From Thiobacillus sp. 65-29 (lineage in GTDB: Bacteria; Pseudomonadota; Gammaproteobacteria; Burkholderiales; Thiobacillaceae): DNA of 64,000 nt. Location: positions 124,001 through 188,000 of the forward strand of contig MKWN01000016.1 in the NCBI GenBank assembly GCA_001899775.1, written 5' to 3'. The notes beneath the pieces were generated by a model. That model was given only the letters and a program-made list of their open reading frames with translations. It had not been told where the DNA came from and did not search any database. The translations under genes and the position numbers were made by a program. Below, one piece after another: positions 8,668 through 16,374 of the stretch (positions are counted from its first letter, which is position 1; every line of letters starts with the position of its first letter).

Positions 8668-10632
8668 TCAGGCGCCCGCGCCTTCCAGTTCCTCGATCTG
8701 CCCTGACAGTTCCAGCCACTCCCCCTCTTCAATGGTCAACTCGTCAATGACATGCTGAAGCTGCTTGCCGGTTTCAGTAATCTCCTCGACTGAAAGCGCT
8801 TCGCCCAGACGGGCTTCGAACGCCGCCTTTTCCGCCTGTAGCGCAGCCATGCTTTTGTCGAGCTTCTCCAGTTTCTGCTTCAACGACTTGATCCTGCCCG
8901 ACGACACCAGCTTCTTCGCCGCAACCGGCGCAGGTTCCGCCCTGACCACTGGGGTTTCTGCCACCTTGCCGGCCTCCTTCAGGCTTTCGCGCACGCGCTT
9001 GCCCTCCTCCAGCAGATAGCGCTGGTAATCGTCGAGATCGCCGTCGAATGGCTCGACGCCGCCACGCGACACCAGCCAGAACTCGTCGCACACCGAGCGC
9101 AGCAGCGCGCGGTCGTGGCTCACCAGCATCAACGTGCCCTCGAATTCGTTCAGCGCCACCGCCAGGGCTTCGCGGGTGGCGAGGTCAAGGTGGTTGGTCG
9201 GCTCGTCCAGCAGCAGCAGGTTCGGTCGCTGCCACACCAGCATGGCGAGCACCAGCCGCGCCTTCTCGCCGCCGCTCATGGTGCCCACCGCCTGCTTGAC
9301 CATGTCGCCGCTGAAGTTGAAGGTGCCAAGAAAATTGCGCAGATCCTGCTCGCGGCTGCTGAACTGGCCGGCACCGCCGTTCGCGATCGTGTCGCGTGCC
9401 AAGCGAATCATGTGCTGCAGCGGCGTGTCGCCGGGGCGCAGCACGTCGAGTTCCTGCTGCGCGAAGTAGCCGATGTTGAGGCCGCGACCTTCGATGACCT
9501 CACCGGCGACCACCTTGAGCTCGCGCGCGATGGTCTTCACCAGGGTGGACTTGCCCTGGCCGTTGGCGCCGAGGATACCGATACGCTGCCCGGCGAAGAC
9601 GGACTTGCTGACGTGCCGCACGATCACGGTCGGCGGGGTGCCGGGCGGCGCATCGGCGGGCGGCGGGTAGCCGAAGCTGGCGTCGTCGATGGTCAGCATG
9701 GGATTGGGCAGGTTCTGCGGTTCCTTGAACTCGAAGGCGAACTCCGCGCTTGCCAGCATCGGCGCCAGTTTTTCCATGCGGTCCAGCGCCTTGACCCGGC
9801 TTTGCGCCTGCTTGGCCTTGCTGGCCTTGGCCTTGAAGCGATTGATGAACGCCTGCAGGTGGGCGATCTTGTCCTGCTGTTTGGCAAACGCCGCCTGCTG
9901 CAGCGCCATCTGCTCGGCACGCATGTCCTCGAAGGTGCTGTAGTTGCCGCCGTAGCGCGTCAACTGGCCGTTCTCGATGTGCAGGGTGACGTTGGTCACG
10001 GCATCGAGAAATTCACGGTCGTGGCTGATCACCAGCATGGTGCCGGAGTATTTTTTCAGCCAGGCTTCCAGCCATACCAGCGCGTCCAGATCGAGGTGGT
10101 TGGTCGGTTCGTCGAGCAGCAACAGGTCGGACGGGCACATCAGCGCGCGTGCCAGTTGTAATCGCATACGCCAACCGCCGGAGAAGCTGTTCACAGATTG
10201 ATTCAGCTCGCGCACCTGGAAGCCCAGGCCGAGGATCAGCGCCTGCGCGCGCGACTGCGCGTCGTGGGCGCCGGCGTCGTGCAGCGCCATGTAGGCGTGC
10301 GCCATGCGCTCGCCGTCGTCGCTGGCCTCGGCGGCTTCCACCTCACGCTGCGCCTCGGCAAGCTGGGTGTCACCGGCGATGACGAAGTCGGTCGCGGATT
10401 CGCTGGTCTCCGGCATGTCCTGCGCCACCTGCGCGAGGCGCCAGTGCGCTGGAAACGAGAAATCGCCCGCGTCCTCGTGCAGCATGCCGTTCAGCAGCGC
10501 AAACAGGCTCGATTTGCCAGCGCCGTTGCGGCCCACCAGGCCAATTTTCTCGCCCGGATTGAGCGACACCGACGCGCTGTCGAGCAGCACCTTCGCGCCG
10601 CGGCGCAACGTGAGATTCTTCAGGATGATCAT
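8668..10632 (-). CDS. ABC-F family ATP-binding protein (YheS-like)
   Basis: A 654-residue soluble protein with two ABC ATPase cassettes and no membrane segments. Cassette 1 has Walker A GRNGAGKSS, signature SFSGGW and LLLDEPTNHLDLDAL. Cassette 2 has GANGQGKST, MSGGEKARL and LLLDEPTNHLDLATR. A linker of about 80 residues joins them and a coiled-coil tail (from about residue 565) ends the protein. ABC-F proteins bind the ribosomal E site and relieve stalled translation; the length and tail match YheS more than EttA or Uup. The start is the ATG at 10632 before IILKNLTLRRG; the open frame upstream has no family similarity. Confidence 0.92.
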   Translation of the reverse strand: MIILKNLTLRRGAKVLLDSASVSLNPGEKIGLVGRNGAGKSSLFALLNGMLHEDAGDFSFPAHWRLAQVAQDMPETSESATDFVIAGDTQLAEAQREVEAAEASDDGERMAHAYMALHDAGAHDAQSRAQALILGLGFQVRELNQSVNSFSGGWRMRLQLARALMCPSDLLLLDEPTNHLDLDALVWLEAWLKKYSGTMLVISHDREFLDAVTNVTLHIENGQLTRYGGNYSTFEDMRAEQMALQQAAFAKQQDKIAHLQAFINRFKAKASKAKQAQSRVKALDRMEKLAPMLASAEFAFEFKEPQNLPNPMLTIDDASFGYPPPADAPPGTPPTVIVRHVSKSVFAGQRIGILGANGQGKSTLVKTIARELKVVAGEVIEGRGLNIGYFAQQELDVLRPGDTPLQHMIRLARDTIANGGAGQFSSREQDLRNFLGTFNFSGDMVKQAVGTMSGGEKARLVLAMLVWQRPNLLLLDEPTNHLDLATREALAVALNEFEGTLMLVSHDRALLRSVCDEFWLVSRGGVEPFDGDLDDYQRYLLEEGKRVRESLKEAGKVAETPVVRAEPAPVAAKKLVSSGRIKSLKQKLEKLDKSMAALQAEKAAFEARLGEALSVEEITETGKQLQHVIDELTIEEGEWLELSGQIEELEGAGA

Positions 10633-10740
10633 GCAGGCAAGCGGGGGGCGCGAAAGTCGCGCAAAACGAAAGCCGGATTCTACCGCGCCGGCCGTGTTTC
10701 CCCGTCCGATTGGGCGGATGTTCACCGCTTCGACACGACG

Positions 10741-10756
10741 TGACGGTTTTCCGTCA
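10741..10756. repeat. Inverted repeat upstream of the sigma-54 promoter
   Basis: TGACGG and CCGTCA flank TTTT, a perfect 6-bp inverted repeat. It lies about 105 bases before the -24 element of the small-gene promoter, in the range where enhancer-binding proteins of sigma-54 promoters bind. Its role as an activator site is inference. Confidence 0.35.
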
Positions 10757-10851
10757 GGATGTGCCAAAACCCGTGGCACCGCAGCCACGCACGAATCACC
10801 AACCGATTGTTTCGTCGGCGATTTTTTGTACCAGACCGACAGCCGTCCGTG

Positions 10852-10866
10852 TGGCACAGGCATTGC
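10852..10866 (+). promoter_or_regulatory. Sigma-54 (-24/-12) promoter for the tandem small genes
   Basis: TGGCACAGGCATTGC fits the sigma-54 consensus TGGCACG-N4-TTGC at 14 of the 15 positions (A for G at position 7), with the GG and GC pairs at the correct spacing. It lies 36 bases before the first small ORF and points towards it. Transcription would need an AAA+ enhancer-binding activator. Confidence 0.7.
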
Positions 10867-10902
10867 AGGTATTCAGGCAAACCCCTCGCCAAGGAGACCA
10901 TC

Positions 10903-11055
10903 ATGAAACTGCAATTCGGCAAGAACCAACTGGTCCTCGAACTCAGCGCCACCCCGTTCGCCTGGTTCCACGGCCAGACCGAACGCATGAGCCTCACCAG
11001 TCTGTCACTGATGTTCGTGCAATTCTCGCTGTTCGCCCGCCAGCCCGCCGTCTGA
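10903..11055 (+). CDS. Small protein of unknown function, tandem copy 1
   Basis: A 50-residue basic protein with no recognised family. It has a strong AAGGAG ribosome site seven bases before the ATG. The middle carries the motif FxGxTxRMSxxSxxLxFV (WFHGQTERMSLTSLSLMFV), shared with the next gene. Hydrophobic residues alternate (LVLELSA, SLSLMFVQF), suggesting beta strands rather than a membrane helix; no signal peptide or cysteine is present. Its stop overlaps the start of the second copy. A sigma-54-type promoter lies upstream. The shared motif and the ribosome site make it a real gene; its function is unknown. Confidence 0.75.
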   Translation: MKLQFGKNQLVLELSATPFAWFHGQTERMSLTSLSLMFVQFSLFARQPAV

Positions 11056-11210
11056 TGCAACTGGGCAAGGGCACGCGCGTGAGCCTCAGCCTGTCTGCTT
11101 CGCCGCTCGGTTTCTTCAGCGGCAGCACCGGCCGCATGAGCATGTTCAGCATCACGCTGCTGTTTGTCGAACTGCGGGTGCTGCGACGCAACGCAGCACC
11201 CTGCCTGTGA
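11055..11210 (+). CDS. Small protein of unknown function, tandem copy 2
   Basis: A 51-residue basic protein whose ATG shares one base with the stop of copy 1 (TGATG), so translation is probably coupled. The product reads MQLGKGTRVSLSLSASP, then FFSGSTGRMSMFSITLLFV, aligning with copy 1 through GK, LSAxP and FxGxTxRMSxxSxxLxFV: about 11 identities over the last 28 aligned positions. It ends in a more basic tail with one Cys. It probably arose from duplication followed by divergence. No known domain is recognised. Confidence 0.72.
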   Translation: MQLGKGTRVSLSLSASPLGFFSGSTGRMSMFSITLLFVELRVLRRNAAPCL

Positions 11211-11289
11211 CGCGCGCAGCGGACGCCGCCACAGCCGTGTCCGAAACGCACCAATGGAAACGGCCCGCTGTCGCAGGCCGTCTGGATTC

Positions 11290-11365
11290 TGGTGGGTCGG
11301 GCGAGATTCGAACTCGCGACCAACGGATTAAAAGTCCGCTGCTCTACCGGCTGAGCTACCGACCC
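11290..11365 (-). tRNA. tRNA-Lys (anticodon UUU)
   Basis: On the minus strand the sequence folds as a 76-base tRNA with acceptor GGGTCGG/CCGACCC, D-arm AGCTCAGCCGGTAGAGC, anticodon loop CTTTTAA (anticodon TTT) and T-arm GAGTTCGAATCTC, with an encoded CCA at 11290-11292. The pairing is complete and the invariant bases are present. Confidence 0.97.
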
Positions 11366-11471
11366 GAGGATGCCGGAGGGCATCCGCGAAAGCCCGCAAT
11401 TATAGATGAATTGATGATTTCCGGTAAAGCCCCGAAGCACGGAATTTTGTGCGGCAAGGAAGCCCGTGCAA

Positions 11472-11493
11472 CAAAAAAGGCGGGTTGCCCGCC
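11472..11493 (-). terminator. Rho-independent terminator of the thioredoxin-like gene
   Basis: On the minus strand a GGCGGG/CCCGCC hairpin with a three-base loop is followed by six T residues. It lies about 45 bases after the stop of the TlpA-like gene and fits an intrinsic terminator. Confidence 0.75.
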
Positions 11494-11536
11494 TCTTTCG
11501 CCGAACCCCATCCGGGGGGCCGTTACTTCTTCTTCG

Positions 11537-12154
11537 TTACATCGTTACTTTTTTTTTCGCCGGACTGGTGGCCGGCGCCGGGTGGCTGGCCTTGCGCACC
11601 ACGGGTTCCGGCTCCACCGCCTTGGCGGCCGCGGGGGGCGGCGCGCTCTGCACGAACGCGGTGGGGTTGGTCTGCCGGTACTGGTCGGTGAAGGCGAGGA
11701 TTTTCTGTTTGCTGATGATGCCAGGCACGAACATGACGATTTCGCCATCCGGAGCGTACAGATACGAGGTGGGGTAGTAATCGACGGGGCCGACCTGCTG
11801 CGCGGGGCTGTCGGGGTCGCGGCGGTTGGTGCCAATCACCTGCGGGAAGCGCAGGTTGAAGCGCTCGATGGTGCTTTGGACGGAGGCGACGTCGATGCCG
11901 TAATCCATGGCAACGCCGATGACAACGAAGTCGCTGCGGGCGTCGAGGTCATTGAGTTCACCGAACTCCATCTTGCAGCGTGGGCACCACGGCGCCCAGA
12001 AATTCACCAGGACCCATTTGCCGCGGTAGTCGGACAACTGAATCGTCTTGCCCTTGCTGTCGGTGAAGCTGAAGTTGATGGCCTTGCTGGCATGGGCCTG
12101 CGAGGCGAGGCCGGCGAGGAGGGCGAAACACAGGGCGCGGAACCACGTTTTCAA
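11537..12154 (-). CDS. TlpA/ResA-like periplasmic thioredoxin-fold protein
   Basis: About 205 residues. The TTG at 12154 is chosen because AAGGA lies six bases before it and the product then begins with a clean signal peptide (LKTWFRALCFALLAGLASQ, cleavage near AHA). The thioredoxin domain follows, with active site WCPRC in VNFWAPWCPRCKMEF and the cis-Pro region YYPTSYLY. A Pro/Ala/Lys-rich tail from about residue 165 is unusual. TlpA-type proteins reduce or scan disulfides in the periplasm, often for cytochrome c maturation or sulfur enzymes. Transcription probably ends at the terminator at 11472-11493. The redox partner is unknown. Confidence 0.85.
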   Translation of the reverse strand: MKTWFRALCFALLAGLASQAHASKAINFSFTDSKGKTIQLSDYRGKWVLVNFWAPWCPRCKMEFGELNDLDARSDFVVIGVAMDYGIDVASVQSTIERFNLRFPQVIGTNRRDPDSPAQQVGPVDYYPTSYLYAPDGEIVMFVPGIISKQKILAFTDQYRQTNPTAFVQSAPPPAAAKAVEPEPVVRKASHPAPATSPAKKKVTM

Positions 12155-12264
12155 AATCGATCCTTCAGGCCACAAAAGCCATTTGGTTAACCGTAACAAC
12201 CCGTCACCACGGGGTCAAGGTCCATTTGGACCATGCCCTGCGGATCCTGCCGACGCGCCCGATG

Positions 12265-13419
12265 TCAGGCCTGGCGCATCATCATGACGTATTGCACCTT
12301 CATGGTGATGGCTGCTCCAGTGATGATGGAAGCCAGCACGATGAACGAGGACACCGCGAGCGTGGACACGCCGGTGACGCCCTGGCCGATGGTGCAGCCG
12401 ATGGCGGTGACGCCGCCAAAGCCCATCAGCACGGCGCCGACGATGTGGCGGAACATGTCCTGCGGCGAGTTGAAGGACTCCCAGCGGAAGCTTCTGTGCG
12501 CCACGGCGTAGACGAACGAGCCGATGACGACGCCGAACACGCTTGCCACACCGAAGGTGACGATGGTTGCGCTGTCGGTCCAGTAGGCCCATAGATTCAT
12601 GGTGTAGCCCAGCGGCGCAACGAACGTCATCGATTCGGCGAGATGCGAGTTGGTGCCAAGATAGACCATTTCGAGCGTATCGGGGTCTTCACCGAAACCG
12701 AATGTGCCTGTCACGTACCAGCCCGCCACCACGATCAATCCGATCACGATGCCTGCAAGGATGTTATCGGAGTTGGCACGGAATTCTTTATTGGCAAAAA
12801 TGTACACCAGCAGCGCGACGCCGATCGCCAGCCCCGCACCGAGGGCGGCACCGGGCGAACCGAGCCCGAGCACTTCGGGAATGGTCTGCATGCCCTGCAG
12901 ATAGACGGTGACCGGTTCGGCCTGCAACACGCTGACGCGGAAGGCACCGAAGATGCCGGACAATGTGACGAGCGCGGCATAGCCCATGAAGAGAAACACG
13001 ACGACGGACTTGAGGTTGCCGCCGCCGAGCCGCACCAGGGTGCGCTGGCCGCAGCCACCAGCGAGCGTCATGCCGATGCCGAAGGTGACGCCGCCGACGA
13101 TTGCGGCGAGCCAGTAGAAATTCGATCCGGTATAGATCGTCTTGGTGAGATCGAGATGGCCGTTGTACACGAGCAGGCTGGTACCGATGATGGCGACGGC
13201 GATGGCCAGGAGCCAGGCGCGCATGCGATCCCAATGGCTCATGTTGACGATGTCGGATACCGCGCCCATGGTGCAGAAGTGCGTCTTGTTGCCGACGTAG
13301 CCAAAGATGAAGGCGAGCACGAAGCCGAGCCAGGCGACCGTGCGGGCCTTGATATCGGCATTAGCCGGGTCCCAGCCGAGCGCGGCGAGCACCTGGCTGA
13401 TGAGATCGATTCCTTCCAT
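12265..13419 (-). CDS. YeeE/YedE family sulfur-compound transporter
   Basis: A 384-residue polytopic inner-membrane protein with roughly ten hydrophobic segments in two halves. Cysteine motifs sit in THFCTMGAVSD, GGCGQRTLVRLGGGN and GCTIGQGVTGVSTLA, the signatures of the YeeE/YedE family. Members such as TsuA take up thiosulfate by passing it along membrane cysteines; others act in selenium or unspecified sulfur transport. The start at 13419 leads into MEGIDLISQVLAALGW; the frame extends further upstream but without homology. Its exact substrate is inferred, but a reduced sulfur compound fits the sqr/fisR genes in the same window. Confidence 0.85.
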   Translation of the reverse strand: MEGIDLISQVLAALGWDPANADIKARTVAWLGFVLAFIFGYVGNKTHFCTMGAVSDIVNMSHWDRMRAWLLAIAVAIIGTSLLVYNGHLDLTKTIYTGSNFYWLAAIVGGVTFGIGMTLAGGCGQRTLVRLGGGNLKSVVVFLFMGYAALVTLSGIFGAFRVSVLQAEPVTVYLQGMQTIPEVLGLGSPGAALGAGLAIGVALLVYIFANKEFRANSDNILAGIVIGLIVVAGWYVTGTFGFGEDPDTLEMVYLGTNSHLAESMTFVAPLGYTMNLWAYWTDSATIVTFGVASVFGVVIGSFVYAVAHRSFRWESFNSPQDMFRHIVGAVLMGFGGVTAIGCTIGQGVTGVSTLAVSSFIVLASIITGAAITMKVQYVMMMRQA

Positions 13420-13516
13420 GCTGGCATGTCTCCCGAATAGTGTTATCAATGGTTGCGCGCAGACACGCGCGCGTCGATTATTCTCCAGCAGCAGAGCCGA
13501 ATCAAATAGGTCAAAA

Positions 13517-14200
13517 CTACGTGTGGCTTTTTCTGTACACGGTGGGGTCGGCGATGCCCGCCTGCGCGAACCCTTGTCGACGCAGGCGGCAGGCATCGCA
13601 CACGCCGCAGGCGTGGCCCGCTTCGTCGGCCTGATAGCAGCTCACCGTCTGCCCATAGTCGACGCCAAGCGCCGTGCCGCGACGGATGATCCCGGCTTTC
13701 GACAGATGCTGTAGCGGCGCATGAATGACGAGGCGCGTGCCCTCGACGCCCGCACGGGTGGCGAGGTTGGCCATGCGCTCGAACGCCTCGATGAATTCCG
13801 GGCGGCAGTCGGGATAACCGGAATAATCGACAGCGTTCACGCCGATGAAGATGTCGCGCGCACCGAGGACTTCGGCCCAGGCGAGCGCGAGTGCGAGCAT
13901 GACGGTGTTGCGCGCGGGCACGTAGGTAACGGGAATGCCTTCGGTGGGCGCCTCGGGCACGGCGATGGATGCATCGGTCAACGCGGAGCCGCCGAAGTCG
14001 CCGAGGCCGAGACGGATCACGCGGTGCTCGACGGCGCCGAGACTCGCTGCGAGCCGCGCGGCGGCTGCGAGTTCGGCGGCATGACGCTGACCGTAGTCGA
14101 TGCTCAGGGCGTGGCATGCATAGCCGGCGTCGCGCGCGATCGCCAGCACGGTAGCGGAGTCGAGCCCGCCGGAGAGGAGCACGACGGCAGGTGATTTCAT
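13517..14200 (-). CDS. queC: 7-cyano-7-deazaguanine synthase
   Basis: A 227-residue enzyme starting [19 protein letters not shown], whose SGGLDS is the PP-loop ATP-binding motif. The zinc site is [14 protein letters not shown] near the C-terminus, with an upstream Cys in SCYQ. QueC converts 7-carboxy-7-deazaguanine and ammonia to preQ0 using ATP, for queuosine. Its start overlaps the queE stop by four bases (14197-14200), so the two enzymes of consecutive steps are coupled. Confidence 0.96.
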   Translation of the reverse strand: MKSPAVVLLSGGLDSATVLAIARDAGYACHALSIDYGQRHAAELAAAARLAASLGAVEHRVIRLGLGDFGGSALTDASIAVPEAPTEGIPVTYVPARNTVMLALALAWAEVLGARDIFIGVNAVDYSGYPDCRPEFIEAFERMANLATRAGVEGTRLVIHAPLQHLSKAGIIRRGTALGVDYGQTVSCYQADEAGHACGVCDACRLRRQGFAQAGIADPTVYRKSHT

Positions 14201-14847
14201 CGTCCCGGCGCGTTGCCCCACAGGATTTTGTGCAGCTGCACCTGCATGCGTACTGGCAGGCGGTCCTGCAGGATCCATGCAGCCAGCTGCTCCGGCGCAA
14301 GCTCGCCTTGCACCGGCGCGAACAGCACAGGGCAGCGGCGATCGAGCGCTTCCTCGCGCAGCACGTCGCGCGCCCATTCGTAGTCGGCGCGTCCGGCAAG
14401 GACGAACTTGATCTCGTCGTGCGGCGTCAGCAATGCGAGATTCTCCCAGCGGTTGCGATCGACCTCACCCGACCCAGGCGGCTTGATGTCGACGATACGC
14501 GACACGCGCGGATCGACACCGGCGATGTCGAGCGCCCCGCTGGTTTCCAGCGACACCGAATAGCCGGCGTCCGCGAGCGCGGTGAGCAGCGCGAGGCTGT
14601 GCTTCTGCGCGAGCGGCTCGCCGCCGGTGACACACACGGTGGACACGCCGTAGTCCGCAATGCGCGCGAGCAGCGCAGGCAGTGTCGCGCTCTCGCCACC
14701 CTGAAAGCTGTATGGCGTGTCGCACCAGCGACAGCGCAGGGGGCAACCGGTGAGGCGCACGAACACCGTGGGCAGGCCGGCGCGGCTGGTCTCGCCCTGC
14801 AACGACAGGAACACCTCCGTCACGCGGAGCATCGCTGTGGCGCTCAC
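14197..14847 (-). CDS. queE: 7-carboxy-7-deazaguanine synthase
   Basis: A 216-residue radical SAM enzyme. The cluster motif is CPLRCRWC (C-x3-C-x2-C), preceded by [21 protein letters not shown] and followed by a SAM-binding VTGGEP. QueE contracts 6-carboxytetrahydropterin to 7-carboxy-7-deazaguanine. It lies directly after cpoB and before queC, the common tol-pal-cpoB-queE-queC order of Betaproteobacteria. Confidence 0.95.
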   Translation of the reverse strand: MSATAMLRVTEVFLSLQGETSRAGLPTVFVRLTGCPLRCRWCDTPYSFQGGESATLPALLARIADYGVSTVCVTGGEPLAQKHSLALLTALADAGYSVSLETSGALDIAGVDPRVSRIVDIKPPGSGEVDRNRWENLALLTPHDEIKFVLAGRADYEWARDVLREEALDRRCPVLFAPVQGELAPEQLAAWILQDRLPVRMQVQLHKILWGNAPGR

Positions 14848-14850
14848 GGC

Positions 14851-15720
14851 TTACTTCAACGCACTCAGGCGGCGGCTGGCGAGCGTGGCCGCCTGGGTGC
14901 CGGGATGTTTGGCCACCAGTTCCTGCAGGGTCTTCTTTGCGGCATCGAGATTGTCGAGCGCGATCTGGTTGGTGGCGATGTTGAGCATCGCGTCAGGCAC
15001 CTTGGCACTGGCCGGATATGCGGCGAGCAGTTTCTGCTGGTGGGCGAGCGCGGACTTGTAGTCTTTCAACGCGTAATACGAGTAGCCGATCCAGTACTGT
15101 GCGTTCGGCGCGAGCGTGCTCTCGGGATAGGCCTTGAGAAAGCCGCGAAAGCCGGCGATGGCATTGACATAGTTGCCTTCGCGGAAATGGGCGAGTGCGG
15201 TTTCGTAGCTGCGCGATTCGACCAGCGGGTCGAGCTGGGGCGTGGCAGCTGCGGAAGACGCCGCGGCAGGCGTCGCGGCCGGTGCCGCGGCGGCGGGCCC
15301 CGCTGGCGCAGCGGCGGACGCCGGTTGTGCGGCGGGCGCGGGTTGCGCGGCGGCCGGGGCAGGAGACGCGGCCGGTGCGGGCGTGGCCACCGTCGCCGCT
15401 TCGGGTGGCCGCGCGGCCTTGGCAAGCTCGCCCAGGCGCTGGTCGAGATCGACGTAGAGATCGTTCTGCCGCTTGCCCAGCGTATCGAGCTGGTGGGCGT
15501 GCACCTCGGCCTGGCCGCGCAGACGCGCGAGCTCGGCCTTGAGCGTTTCGACTTCCTTGAGAAGGCCGAGCAGTTCCTGGTTCTGCAGCGCACTTTCGAG
15601 ACGCGTCAGACGCGCATCGAAGGCCTGCATCTGGCGCGCAGAATCACTCTCGGCCCATGCCGGCGTCGTGCCGGCGAGTGCCACGATCAGCAGCGCAACC
15701 AGGCGGCGCGGCATCGGCAT
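14851..15720 (-). CDS. cpoB: Cell division coordinator CpoB (YbgF), Tol-Pal associated
   Basis: A 289-residue periplasmic protein with an N-terminal signal peptide (MPMPRRLVALLIVALAG, cleavage near AWA). An N-terminal coiled coil (LTRLESALQNQELLGLLKEV onward) drives trimerisation. A linker of about 60 residues made almost only of Ala and Pro (about 120-180) follows, then three TPR repeats from about residue 185 (FREGNYVNAIAGFRGFL, then LKDYKSALAHQQKLL). CpoB couples outer-membrane constriction to septal peptidoglycan synthesis through TolA and PBP1B. It follows the pal stop by seven bases. The start at 15720 is the first ATG past pal; 15714 is equally possible. Confidence 0.92.
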   Translation of the reverse strand: MPMPRRLVALLIVALAGTTPAWAESDSARQMQAFDARLTRLESALQNQELLGLLKEVETLKAELARLRGQAEVHAHQLDTLGKRQNDLYVDLDQRLGELAKAARPPEAATVATPAPAASPAPAAAQPAPAAQPASAAAPAGPAAAAPAATPAAASSAAATPQLDPLVESRSYETALAHFREGNYVNAIAGFRGFLKAYPESTLAPNAQYWIGYSYYALKDYKSALAHQQKLLAAYPASAKVPDAMLNIATNQIALDNLDAAKKTLQELVAKHPGTQAATLASRRLSALK

Positions 15721-15727
15721 GGCCGGC

Positions 15728-16324
15728 TCATTCGTCCGTGTAGACGATATCGGTGCGGCGGTTCTCGGCATGCGCCGCTTCGGTGTCGCCCTCGTTGCGC
15801 AGTTTCTCCTCGCCCAGGCTCACCGCTTCCATCTGCGCATCGGGCACGCCGAGCACACCGAGCGCACGGCGCACGGCTTCGGCGCGTTTCTGCCCGAGCG
15901 CGAGGTTGTATTCGCGGCTGCCGCGCTCGTCGGTATTGCCCTGCAGAATCACGCGTGCATCGCGACGTGCGCGCAGGTAGCCGGCGTGAGCCTCGAGCAC
16001 GCTGCGGTATTCGTCCTTCACCACGAAGCTGTCGAAGTCGAAGAAGATGCTGCGCGAGGAAAGCGGGCTCGCGGGGTTCTTGCGTGGATCGCCGCTGGCG
16101 TCGATCTGGCGGCCGTCGAGCGCGCTGCCGGCAACGCCCTGTCCGCCCAGTGGCGTGGTCTCCGCGCCACCGGGCGTGGTAACGCTTGCAGTCCCCGCGG
16201 CCGTGGTCGTGGCCGCACCCGTGGTGCCGCCGGTGCGATCCTCGACAGTGGCCTGGGTGCCGCCGGTCGTACCGCAGGCGGAAAGTGCCAGCGCCAGCAG
16301 AAACGGCCATACGAGTCTGTTCAT
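15728..16324 (-). CDS. pal: Peptidoglycan-associated lipoprotein Pal
   Basis: A 198-residue outer-membrane lipoprotein. GGAGGA lies before the ATG at 16324; the signal ends in the lipobox ALSAC. A Gly/Thr/Ala-rich stretch of about 60 residues precedes the OmpA-like domain (from about 95), which has IFFDFDSF, VILQGNTDERGSREYN and NRRTDIVY, the diaminopimelate-binding motif. Pal links the outer membrane to peptidoglycan and is moved to the septum by TolB and TolA. Confidence 0.96.
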   Translation of the reverse strand: MNRLVWPFLLALALSACGTTGGTQATVEDRTGGTTGAATTTAAGTASVTTPGGAETTPLGGQGVAGSALDGRQIDASGDPRKNPASPLSSRSIFFDFDSFVVKDEYRSVLEAHAGYLRARRDARVILQGNTDERGSREYNLALGQKRAEAVRRALGVLGVPDAQMEAVSLGEEKLRNEGDTEAAHAENRRTDIVYTDE

Positions 16325-16374
16325 TGTGTTTCCTCCATTGGATGATTGGTAGGCGTGGCGCATGCGTTTCGCAT

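Noticed and set aside
10633-10863. N-terminal extension of the ABC-F ATPase frame
   Set aside because: The 77 extra residues lack similarity and overlap the upstream regulatory region; the ATG at 10632 starts the conserved cassette.
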